From Vicia villosa (taxonomy: Eukaryota; Streptophyta; Magnoliopsida; Fabales; Fabaceae): a stretch of DNA of 64,000 nucleotides. Below the pieces are notes generated by a model. That model was not told where the DNA came from. It made no database searches and saw only the letters and a list, made by a program, of their open reading frames with translations. Position 1 is the first letter of the stretch; each line of letters begins with the position of its first letter. The stretch spans positions 104,754,753 to 104,818,752 of the forward strand of contig NC_081186.1 in assembly GCF_029867415.1 (NCBI RefSeq). The letters are read 5' to 3'. The translations under genes and the position numbers were made by a program. Shown here piece after piece: positions 23,429 through 33,899 of this stretch.

Positions 23429-23699
23429 TTATACGAAATCTTATTTTTTTCTCTATTTTATAGTGTTTAAATATGTTAAAAATAAATGTAGATTAATATG
23501 TTTAAATCAATGAAATAGTTAATAAATCTATAATTTAAAAAAATCTACATAACATTATATAATTAAATAATAATAACAAAAAATATGATTAACATTTATT
23601 TTAGTAGGTAGGTTTGTTAGAGGTAAAAGAGTTTATTTTTTTCTCTATCCAGTAATCTTTCCCTATCATTATCCTAACCCTTTGTGTCACCTTAAATTA

Positions 23700-23917
23700 T
23701 TTGATTCTCTATCCAGTAAACTTTCCATGCATTGTCTATTAGACACATTATATGGGTGTATTAAAACATCTTGATAATAAATTGAAAATTGGATTTTCGG
23801 CCCAATAAACATTGCCATGACAGAATATATGAGCTTATTAATATTAACATATACTAAAAATAATAAATTGAAAAAGAAAAAAAAAACCATACCAGATCGC
23901 AAGCTTTCTCTATATAC
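23700..23917 (+). promoter_or_regulatory. DEFL3 upstream modules (two) and TATA box
   Basis: Copy one is AGTAAACTTTCCATGCATTG with CTATTAGACACATTATATGG and a TTAAAACATCTTGATAATAA tail. Copy two is CCCAATAAACATTGCCATGA followed by ATATTAACATATACTAA. TATATAC is at 23911, about 65 bp before the ATG, followed by ATAGACACAAATA, as in DEFL9. Confidence 0.6.
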
Positions 23918-23979
23918 ATAGACACAAATACTTTTTTGATATATTTTTTTTTAAAGAATATTATTTACATTTAGAAATC

Positions 23980-24650
23980 ATGATTTTCTTTGCTAGCAAA
24001 TTCATCATCATGTTGTTCTGTTTTGTTATTCTCCTCCTTCTTTCTACACAAGGTACACTTTAACTAAGCAATCTATATTTATTCTCTTGTGCTTCTTCAA
24101 TTTTAAAGTATTTAGCACCAATACCTCTTAAAAAAATATATGTCCGCTTAACACACGACAAAATTAAATTTATAAAATGGTCTCGGCGGTATAAAAGTTT
24201 TTGAGATTTCATTCAACACAATTTATTCTTTAACTTAAAAACGGTGAATAAATGTTTTGCGATCATTGCGATGTATTGGTGAATAAACTGATCGCGGACA
24301 ATTTTCTAAAGCCTACTTTTGATTATATTTAATTTATTTACTTTTTAAAATTATTATCGGTGTCAATATGTCATTATTGTGTCTCTGGTGTCATTATGAA
24401 CTAAAAAAGAAACTAAAATGATAGAAGTCAAACTTGAAAGAATGTTAACATAATTTTGCATTGGTTTTACTTACATTTTTTCTCTTTATGTGTAGAGGTG
24501 ACAGCAAAATATTGTATAAGCAAAAGTAGAACATGGGCAGGGCCTTGTATTATTAACTCACCGTGTAGCACAGTGTGCAAACAATTGGAGCATGCAAGCT
24601 ATGGTGCATGTCGACCCAATGGTTTCTGCTTCTGCTACTTCAATTGCTGA
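23980..24650 (+). CDS. DEFL3: plant-defensin-like secreted peptide, two exons, long intron
   Basis: Exons are 23980-24052 and 24496-24650; the product is 75 residues. The 443-bp phase-1 intron is the longest in the family and contains a dispersed-repeat insertion (about 24118-24410). Exon 1 encodes MIFFASKFIIMLF..., a signal peptide. Exon 2 starts EVTAK with likely cleavage after residue 28. Spacing is C-x10-C-x5-C-x3-C-x10-C-x5-C-x-C-x3-C with eight cysteines, with TW, GPC and GAC...CFC at the defensin positions. The mature peptide is mildly basic (about +4). The TGA stop is in the ancestral place right after the last cysteine. Confidence 0.88.
24118..24410. repeat. Dispersed repeat in DEFL3 intron, shared with the P450 intron
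   Basis: AAATTATTATCGGTGTCAAT, ATTATTGTG and TCTCTGGTGTC here line up with AAATTATTACTACTGTCAAC, ATTATTGTG and TCTCTGGTGTT at about 32276-32330. Its left part (AGCACCAATACCTCTTA) also resembles the ends of a common plant GTGTC-rich MITE. Borders are approximate. Confidence 0.5.
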
Positions 24651-25146
24651 GCACTGAGATTTTTATCAAGCAATTTCCATCTTTGATAATCTCATAAATA
24701 TGAAAAGAAGAGTTTAAAGAATATCCATGTGTAAAGCAGCTTTACATTTCATTGTTATAAATGTATTTTAAAAAGATTAAATTTTTATGTATCTACTATG
24801 TAATTTTTTTACGCATGATTAATACTGAATTATTAATAGCTAGAGTTTTTTTTTTATCTCTCTTTATAACAATTTCTAAATTGTGAAAACTTTAATCATG
24901 ATTGTGTTTTTCATAAGAATAAAAGCAATTTCATTTAAAAAAAAAGCCATTTTCTAAGATAAAACTATTGAAGAAATTGTTAGGTGGAGAAGGCTACAAA
25001 GAAATTGAAGAAGCTTATCAGAAGAAGCCGTGATGTGGTGATCATGGATGACCAAACTATTGAAGAAATTATTAAGTGGAGAAGACTATACCCAAGAAAG
25101 ATATTATTTTGTGTAATATTGATTAGTTCAGTTACATGTTCATAAT

Positions 25147-25893
25147 TTGGATACTATTGGTGGTTGTGACCAGAATGGTGAGCCACATGATTATGTTAAT
25201 GATCAACAATTTGGAGATGAGATAAATATTCTAACTAATGATGATGAAGAGGAGAATGATATGTCACATGATGAGAATCTCGGTGAAGCTCCAAAATCAT
25301 CTCAAGTTCAACTTATGAGATCTAACAGACAGAGACAATCTTCTACAAGCTATAATTCGGATGAGTATGTGACCTTGAATGATAAGGGTGAACTTGAGTG
25401 TTTTCAAGAGGCCATCAAAAGTGATGTAAATCAAAAGTGGTTGAATGTAATACATGATAAGATGAAATCATTGCATGATAACCACACTTGTAATTTAGTG
25501 AAGTTTCCTGAAGGCAAAAAGGCTTTGGAAAACAGATGGATCTAAGTCTCCGAGGTATAAAGCCATATTAGTGGTAAAAGATTTTCGTCAAAGAAAGGGT
25601 GTTGGATTTAATAATATTTTCTCTCATGTTGTAAAGATGTCATCAATCATAACCATCCTGAGTTTGGAAGCTACTCTTAATTAAGAGGTTGAGCAAATGG
25701 AGGTGAAAACAGATGTCCTTCATGGTGATTTGGAGGAAGAGATCTACATGAGATAATCAGATGATTTTCAAGTTAGGCAAAGAACATCATGTTTAGATTG
25801 AGAAATAGTCTACATGGGCTGAAGCAAGCTCTAAGGAAATGGTACATGAAGTTTGAGTTTGATATGCATGATCAAGGATACTAGAATACTACT
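25147..25893 (+). pseudogene. Ty1/copia pol fragment, upstream half (linker and RT start)
   Basis: Bases 25147-25545 form an open frame of 132 codons covering the acidic, Ser/Asp-rich linker before reverse transcriptase and the first RT motif (WLNVIHDKMKSL, CNLVKFPEGKKALENRW). After a stop, frames continue in pieces with QRKGV, EVEQMEVKTDVLHGDLEEEI and GLKQAL-like motifs. At 25893 it is cut by the solo LTR and resumes at 29727. Confidence 0.75.
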
Positions 25894-28800
25894 TGTAATA
25901 CGGTGAACTGACTTTTTAATAATGAAAATGTTGCGGTAAGCAAGAGTCGCCACCGACTTTTATTTTATCCAATTTTAGGAAAGGCTAAAAGAACAGGAAA
26001 AGACCTTTTAAAAAGATTTTGAGTTCGGGGGGTAAGTTATACAAAGGGAAGGTGTAAGGCACCCTTTGCATCCATGGTTATCCATGGGCTCTTAATTGCT
26101 TAGCTCACTTTGTTTGTTTGAATTTGAAAGAGTGTCGTGTGTGAATGGTAAAAATTTCGTTAAGGACTTTAGCTTGTAAATAAGCGTAGCCTTGCTTTGA
26201 AATTATTTTGAAAGGAGGTGTGAAAAGCATTTGGTTTTGAATGTGTGAGCAAGCATTTAAGAACTACCTACCCTAAGTTTGTCTTTCGTGTTCTTTAAGT
26301 CTTTCGGGCGAAAGGATCTATCCATACCATGAGAGGGCAAGAAGTCTTTCAATTGGATGTGCGGGTCATCGAAGGGTCATCGAGAATAGTCATTCGCCAT
26401 AAAACTGTCCTCACCATGAAGAGGTAAGTAGTCTTTAGGGAAGGATAAAATAGTCATTAAGGCAACAGTAAGGGTACCTTAGCATTCGAAGGGACTATCA
26501 CCATTTAATTGAGGCAACATCGAGGGACAAGATCATTTTACTCGTAGGCAACTCGAAGGGACTATGATCTTTTATCGGAGGGACAATAGTGATTTTGAAT
26601 CGAAGGCAGCAAGCTAAGGTATCCTTATATTCGAAGGGACTTGACTATTTGATCGAAATCGAAGGCAACAGGCAACCAGAGGGCGTTACCCTAGAGGTGG
26701 GTGTGTGTAGCAATCACGTGAGTTAGATTCGATTATATTTATCTTGAATTAATGAGCTATCGATTGATTGATTATCTTGTCACTCCCTATTTTACTAACC
26801 ACGCAATTAAAACAAAATAAAAGCAGAAATAAAATTTCCTACGCTATTACAATAAACACCTGCGGGGACGGGGGAAATTAAAAGGCGAAAAAAATGAATA
26901 GTTATTTTAATTGTCTTTAATTGAGCCTTGATCTTCCTTGAACGTTGACTCTGAACATCTGCGAATTAAAAAGAACATAATAGGGAGTGAGCGTATGAGG
27001 GATCTTTGATTATTCGAAGCAAATCCTATTTTATGCAAGAGCAAAATAAAAATAAAATAATATTAAATAAAATAAGGGTCGGAAACTTAGCTTTTTGAGT
27101 TGATGGCGCGTGGCTGAAGAATACTGGGATAACCCTGAAAAATGAAGAAGAGAAAGGGGAAGAATTGGGCGCGAAAATAAAAGCAGGGAGAATAAAAAGG
27201 CAAATAAAATATAGTAAAAAAACATGGTAAAACCTTACGGCTAAAAAACCTAGACAAACCCAAAGATTAAAACCTAAGGATAAAAACTTATAGTTAATAG
27301 ACAACTCTTGCATTGTTGATATTAGCCTACAGTAAAAATGACGTCTATGGTTTGTGAAGTTTAAAGGTTAGACCTAATTATCTAGTCATTTGACCTAAAA
27401 TTAAATCTAAATTACTAAGTTATTTAATCTTAAAATTAATTAGCCTAAAATCAATTCTAACTTAATTAAATCAATTATTAATTAACTAATTTTAAATCAA
27501 TTACTAATTAAACTAATTAATTAATTCCAATTCCTATTGTTTACTAACCTATAATTAATTACTAACTATCTGATTAATGATAATAAAAAAGTTTGATAAC
27601 AAAAACAAATTTTTTAGAGAAAAGAAATAAAAAAAGAAAAGCAAAACTGGGAATAAAACAAAAAGATAAAAGAATGAATAAACCTGGCGTTTGATTCAGT
27701 GTGGAAGAGCCGAGAGTCCATGGTGTGTCTGCGCTTTCAGGAGCGTTTGATCATGCTTCCACGAGATCAAATGGCTGAGAAACGAGGTTACATGATATAG
27801 AGCTGCAAGCACGCCGCACCGGATCCGTGAAATAAGAAACAGAAAAATAAAACTTGCACATGCCTGGGTTCGAAGCCAGGTTTATATGATCACTGATCCT
27901 TCAGTTCTACCATTCTTGCTGCGCTTATGAACTGTTGTAAACATATTGATGAATGAACAAATATTAAACAATACTCAATTAGAAATTTTCAGAAGTCAAA
28001 CGCGTGGGGTCCACTGTCACATGTGTAGACCAATAGAAGACAGAGAGAGAAGGCAGCTTTTGTTGACTGGCCACTTGAATTGGAGAGAGGTGAAGGAGTT
28101 TTTACTAGCCAATCACGCGTAGCCCACGAGTCACCAGCACTATTCATTATCTTCTCCAAAGTTCCCTGCGGATTCAGTTGCGTTTTTTGCCACGCATTTA
28201 CCTGCGGATTCTTCACAGCTTCACATTCCTCCATAGCCACACTCGGAAACCTGCAAAATCGAACGGAAACAAGAAAACTACCGGCCCAGATCCACGTATT
28301 AGGACCTCCTGAAATTATTGGTGGTGTTAGTTTAGCGTAAAAATCCCTATAACCATGAACACGACGTTGGAGCTTGATTATGCCCTAGCCATGGCATACT
28401 CACGTTCTTGCGTGGAAACATTGAGCCAATGGACCAAATTTCTTCTAAGACATTCCAGAAACTCAAACACGTGGTTAGATTGAATCAAAACATTACAACG
28501 TGTACGATATAAAAATTAAAACCATGCATGGATGTGTTAAGCTTGATACGCACCTTTCAAATGGCATGAAGCCTATGTATCCGTTCAAACTTACCTTTTA
28601 GTGTTTCAGAAGTTGATTGGAACGAAAATAAAGCTCAAAGGTCGACTGGAATGACTAAAACGATTTTGCCCTATCTTTGAGTATTTTCCTCTCTTGAAAA
28701 CCCTAGTGTTCTTCAACTAATTTCGTCCTCTCCTCATTAGGTTTTGTTATGAATATATAGAGGAGTTTTTTAGGGTTAAAGCATTGGGCCAAATATCATG

Positions 28801-29726
28801 TAATTGATGAGAAAAATATTGGAAAATATTTGATTCAATATTACTCCAAATATTTCTATTTTGAGTGTTCTATTATTTTATGCATATTTTCCTTTTAATC
28901 TCAGCCAATGAATGGAATTTACTCAGATTTTATCAAAGAGAAGAATTGATTCCATATATATCATTATTTCATGATTTATTTGATTTTGTTTGATTTTAAA
29001 AGATTAAAATCAAATATAAACAAAATAATATCATAAAAATAATAATTTTTTATCCTTGGACTCCCTTTGGGCTTAAGATTTCGTGGACAACTCAAATTTA
29101 TAGGCCCACCATTTAAAAGTATGAAAATCATCATGCATTTCCCAAATTTCACCCAACTTCTATCAATCATAACTCATTCATTTTTAATCATATGACAGTG
29201 ATCTTGTACTTTTTGGAAACCTCAAGATGTCCTCTAAGTGATGCCTTTGGTTTCATCTCAATTGAGTTTATCATGTTCAAGTTATGAGTTTTGAGAAAAA
29301 ATGACTTTTTTGCGATCCTTTAGAAGGACCTGTAATGTATTAGCTCATATCTCTCAAATGAAGCATTTTTAGACTTGGCATGTGACAGACAAAGTTGTAG
29401 AGAATTCAATTTCATTCAAAATTAGCTTTGGATGGGAAATTTTGGATGTTCCATGTGGAAGTTATGACCGGTCAAAGTTCAGTTGACTTTCTGAACTTTT
29501 GAGTGATCAATCCTTTGAGATGAGACTTGATACTTGGCATGGAAGTAATTTGGGATACATTTGAGCCATATGAGATGCCTTAGAGCCATTGATTCACTGT
29601 TTTTCCTTTTAACAAACCAAACCCTAGTTCTCTAATCTTTGCTTAGGAGAATTTGTCTAGGAGTTTTGCATATGGATTTGAAACTTGAATAGGAGAAATA
29701 ATGTGGGCAAATTTTGGGGTATGACA
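25894..29726 (-). mobile_element. Solo LTR, Ogre/Tat-like, 3.8 kb, minus orientation
   Basis: Read on the minus strand it starts TGTCATACCCCAAAATTTG (ending at 29726) and finishes with TTCACCGTATTACA (25894), i.e. TG..CA ends. The 5-bp target duplication CTACT is at 25889-25893 and 29727-29731. No gag, pol, primer site or second LTR is present, so it is a solo LTR left by recombination. It splits a copia reverse transcriptase. Internal sequence includes a degenerate tandem region of CGAAGGGACTATGAT-like units (about 26440-26670). The same family occurs inverted at 36882-39972. Family name is from memory of the terminal motif. Confidence 0.82.
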
Positions 29727-30147
29727 CTACTTCAGATCATTGCGTCTTTGTTAGAAAGTTTTCTAACGATGACTTCATTATCCTGTTGTTATATGTTGAT
29801 GATATGCTTATTGTAGGGAAAAATATTTCTAACATTGACAAGTTAAATAAGAAGTCGGGCAATTCATTTGCCACGAAAGATATAGAGCAGCTAAACAAAT
29901 TCTTGACATTAGAATCATGTGTAGCAAAAATAAAAAGAAACTTTGGATGTCACAAGGAACACTATGTCGAAACAATGTTGCAGAGATTTCATATGTAGAG
30001 TTATAAGGCGGTAAGCCCTCCCCTTACTACTCATTTCAAGCTGAGTTCTAATCAAAGTCTTTCAAGTAAAAATGAAATAATTGATATGAAAGGTGTTCCT
30101 TATGTTTTTGTTGTTGGTAGTTTTATATATGCAATGGTGTGTGCAAG

Positions 30148-30150
<3 letters not shown>
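29727..30150 (+). pseudogene. Ty1/copia pol fragment, downstream half (RT with YVDD)
   Basis: The frame resumes with TTSDHCVFVRKFSNDDFIIL, then LLYVDDMLIVGKN, the catalytic YVDD box, and LNKFL...HVETM-type motifs to QRFHM. A shifted continuation reads PLTTHFKLSS and YAMVCAR before it dissolves into the (AT)n tract at 30150. RNase H and the 3' LTR are missing. It carries the second copy of the CTACT duplication. Confidence 0.8.

Positions 30151-30217
<67 letters not shown>
30150..30217. repeat. (AT)n microsatellite
   Basis: About 68 bp of AT repeat terminate the copia fragment exactly where its CARPDIA-type motif would continue. Confidence 0.95.
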
Positions 30218-30222
<5 letters not shown>

Positions 30223-31269
30223 CACAAAATAAACTATATTGTGTGACTATATTTTATTTATATTGTAATCATGTACACTTCACTCAATAATAAAATATTC
30301 ATTTTATTCGATATTATTTCCTTATAATAGCACACAAGGTGAGTTTTCTTCTCCCAACTACATTTATTTCATACCCAAGGGTTAATGATTGAATCCTTAG
30401 CCACTCACTTTAGAGTCTAAGTCCCTTAGCAATTGAATAAATTGTTGATTAAAATAAATAAAAAAATAATTCTCAATTTCAATTTTAACAAAATTGATAG
30501 AAGAAATACCAAAGAGGGCATGAAAAAAAAAACTAAATTACAGTTTTTGTCTTTTACGAAATCAGTTATTTTATTTTAAATTTAAATAGTTTTGGTCGTC
30601 CCTTATTTTAAATTCAAACAGTTTTAGTTTTTTTTTCAGATTTTTTCATAGAAAATCGATGTAATTTTTTATTTTTTCTTATATTTTTATCTACAAAGTT
30701 TAATAATAAATTTATATACGATGATTTATCATGTTTTATGAATAATTTGTCATTTTAAAAATGAAAATATCATTAATTTTAAGTGTAAAAATATGAAGAG
30801 GACCACAATTATTTAAATCGAAAATAAGAAGATCAAAATTATTTAAATTTAAAATAAGGTGATCAATTTCGTAAATAGAGAAAAATAGAGGACCATAACT
30901 GTCCTTAAGCCCAAAAAAAATATATATATATAATAAAGAGATACCAATATCTAAAAGGAGTTGACTTAAATTCAATATTGATTTTTATTGTACAATATAC
31001 TCTATTATCCAAATAAGTATATGACTTGCATGTGTTATTGTTAATTAATAAATGTGTTATGTTAGTTCACTGTAATGAGTTGTCCTTTGATTTTGGGGAT
31101 AAAAAAAATATGTTTCCTTCATTTTCGGATGAAGTCATGCATGGTGAAATTTTATTAATTTCCCTTAATCATCGAAAAAGTAAAATTGATATAAAAATGA
31201 AATGTCAGAAATCAGTTATATTTATACTAAGTATAATCTTAAATCATTTCAAATCTTCCTTCCTAATCA

Positions 31270-33136
31270 ATGGAAACTAAATCTCCCTTCCTCATCATCA
31301 TTTCTTCATTCATCATCTTCTTGTTTTGGCTAACAAAGAAAATCAAAGCAAGAACTGTGAGCCATAAATTTCCACCAGGACCATGGAAGCTTCCTCTAAT
31401 AGGAAACTTGCATCAATTAGCACTAGGAGGATCACTTCCACACCATACACTTGCAAAACTCTCACACAAATATGGACCTCTTATGCATCTTCAGCTAGGT
31501 GAAATCTCTGCAGTGATTGTTTCATCTCCTGATTTAGCCAAAGAAATAATGAAAACTCATGATCTTTCTTTTGTTAATAGGCCACAACTTCTTTGCCCTA
31601 AAATATTAGCCTATGATTCAACCGATATCGCCTTTGCGCCGTACGGTGATTATTGGAGACAGATGAGAAAAATATGTACATCAGAGCTTCTTAGTGCAAA
31701 AAGGGTTCAATCTTTTTGTTCCATTAGAGAAGATGAGGTGGAAAAGCTTATACAATCCATTCATCACTTCTCAAATTCTTCTGAACCACTCGATCTTACG
31801 AAAACGGTAACCTCTTTGGTTAGTTCGTTTGTTACTAGGGCTGCGTTTGGTGGAAAATCTGAATATGAAGATGAACTTTTGTGTTTGCTCAAGGAGGCAG
31901 TGGAAATGGCAGGTGGTTTTGATGTTGCTGATTTGTTCCCTTCATTTACACCTATTCATGTAATAACCGGTATGAAAGGTAAATTGGAGAATATGCAAAA
32001 GAAGTTGGATAGGATTTTAACAAGCATTATCAAAGATCATCAATCAAAGTCAAACCATGGTTTGCAAAGTGAAAATTTAGTCGATGTTCTTTTGTGTGTT
32101 CAGCAAAGTGGTAGCCTCGATATTCCAATCTCAGACGACAATGTCAAAGCAGTTCTATGGGTTAGTTCATTTTTAGTAATTTATTTGCTTACCGCACGGA
32201 TCCTGGATCCCTATGAACAAGAGGCGTGTCTAGTGTCTCATACCGACGTAGCTATGTTCAATTTTTGTATTTTTTTCAAATTATTACTACTGTCAACGTG
32301 TGATTATTGTGATCTCTGGTGTTCGTGTCTATAAGTTATTCATAATTTTCTACTCTCCATCAACCAATCATAATCAATTATTAAGCAACAAATAGTCAAA
32401 GAAGTTGTGAATAAACCATAACTATTGCCTCATTCAATGAAAACAACATGCTATTATTATTTTTTTGCTATTATAATGCCAAGTTGTTTTAACATATAGT
32501 TTATGTTGAATTATTGAACAGGACGTGTTTGCTGCTGGAAGTGATACATCAGCAACAGCAATAGAGTGGACAATGTCAGAGTTGATGAAAAACCCTAGCG
32601 TGAGAAACAAGTTACAGTCTGAAATAAGAGAAGCCTTTAAAGAAAACAACAAAATTCATGAAAGTGATATACACAAACTTAGTTACTTAAAATCAGTGAT
32701 AAAAGAAACCATGAGGCTACACCCACCTGTTCCTTTGTTGCTTCCAAGAGAGTGCATTGAGCCTTGCAAAATAGGTGGATATGAAATACCTATAAAAACC
32801 AAAGTGATAGTAAATGCATGGCTACTTGGAAGAGATCCTAAGTATTGGTATGATGCACAGAAGTTTATACCTGAGAGATTTGATGATGCTGGTTTTGATT
32901 TTAGTAAAGTGAATAATAGGTTTGAGTATATACCTTTTGGAGCAGGAAGAAGAGTTTGTCCTGGAATTTTATTTGGTGTGGCTAATATTGAGCTTCCTTT
33001 GGTTGCATTGTTGTATCACTTTGATTGGGATCTTCCTTATGGAATGAAAGTAGAGGAGTTGGATATGGATGAAGCCTTTGGAGCTGCGGTGGCTAGAAGG
33101 AATAGCCTGTGTTTGATTCCAACTCCATATGTTTAA
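31270..33136 (+). CDS. Cytochrome P450, CYP71D-like, two exons
   Basis: Exon 1 is 31270-32160 and exon 2 is 32522-33136, with a phase-0 361-bp GT..AG intron; the product is 501 residues, full length for the family. An N-terminal membrane anchor (residues 6-21) is followed by the proline-rich hinge PPGPWKLPLIGN (35-46). The I-helix oxygen-activation motif AGSDTS is at 302-307, the K-helix ExxR (E359, R362) and PERF at 414-417 are present, and the haem loop FGAGRRVCPG is at 436-445 with Cys443. It is an ER-bound monooxygenase needing a P450 reductase. Clade CYP71 is clear, CYP71D likely; substrate unknown (terpenoid or phenolic specialised metabolism would be usual). The gene has no coding damage although solo LTRs of one family lie on both sides. 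Confidence 0.93.
32200..32340. repeat. Dispersed repeat within the P450 intron
   Basis: The GTGTC-rich text (GTGTCTAGTGTCTCATACCG, TCTCTGGTGTTCGTGTC) is homologous by eye to part of the DEFL3 intron insertion. It probably derives from a short transposable element and lies wholly between the splice sites. Confidence 0.45.
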
Positions 33137-33139
33137 GTC

Positions 33140-33461
33140 ATTTATCTCTTAAATTGTTTACTATGTTATCCTTTTTCTCTTTTTTGTTCAACAAATGTGT
33201 ATATGTCTTCAAATGTTGAGGTGGTAGTAATACTTCATTCATATGTAGATTATGAATGACATGGAAGATATTATCTTTTCTTTAAATTTGGTATCCGACT
33301 TTACAATGATTATATATGAATTATCAATAACATATGAATTATCAATAACATGTAAGATATTTTCCTTTTTAAAATCATTTACAATGTTATCCTTTTTTCC
33401 CTATTTTGTTCAACAAATTAGTTTATTTATCTTAAAACATGTAGAGGCGGTAGGTAATACT
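33140..33461 (+). repeat. Direct duplication in the P450 3' flank
   Basis: About 100 bp (ACTATGTTATCCTTTTTCTC...TTTGTTCAACAAAT...GTAATACTT) at 33155-33236 recurs at 33380-33461 with modest divergence, period about 222 bp. The second copy ends exactly at the copia LTR border. Confidence 0.65.
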
Positions 33462-33848
33462 TGTTGGAATTAAACTCAAATCTTTGAGTAATTCCTTATC
33501 GCTATACAATAATAATGAAAGAAGAAAGAAAGAAAATTTGGGGAGAAAGGTGAATTAGGGGTTGGACAAAATTAAAAAGAGGAAGAATAATATTTTTTGC
33601 AGAGTTTCTCTCTACCTATAAACTGTGGAAAATCTTATTCGCTTGCAACTGCAAATTCTGTGAATACAAGTCTCATTACCAAAATAGGGGTTACTCTCTC
33701 TATTTATAGTTTTATGTTGCTTTCTTCCTAAGCCAAAGCCCAAAACTACAAAAATTCAAAATACTTATTTTGGTCTAAGTCGAAATCCTATGTCAAGCTA
33801 CCTGCTTTGACAATTTGACAACTAATACTAAGCTAGACTAATTCAACA
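33462..33848 (-). mobile_element. Ty1/copia 3' LTR, 387 bp
   Basis: On the minus strand it starts TGTTGAATTAGTCTAGC (33848) and ends AATTCCAACA (33462), so the ends are inverted TGTTG..CAACA. The purine run AAGGAAAGGTG sits immediately before it, as expected for a polypurine tract. RNase H sequence follows. No matching 5' LTR is found beyond 40.8 kb. Confidence 0.7.
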
Positions 33849-33899
33849 CACCTTTCCTTCTGTCGAGCAACATGCTGCTTTGACTCAAGGAAGTACAAT

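Noticed and set aside
28080..28340. Open frames inside the solo LTRs (also 27026-27313, 37174-37467, 38020-38298)
   Set aside because: They lie within non-coding LTR sequence, have no recognisable domain and are not shared between the two LTR copies as far as I can see.
31026..31280. Plus-strand frame just upstream of the P450
   Set aside because: Overlaps the P450 start codon in another frame and shows no domain; likely 5' flank or UTR.
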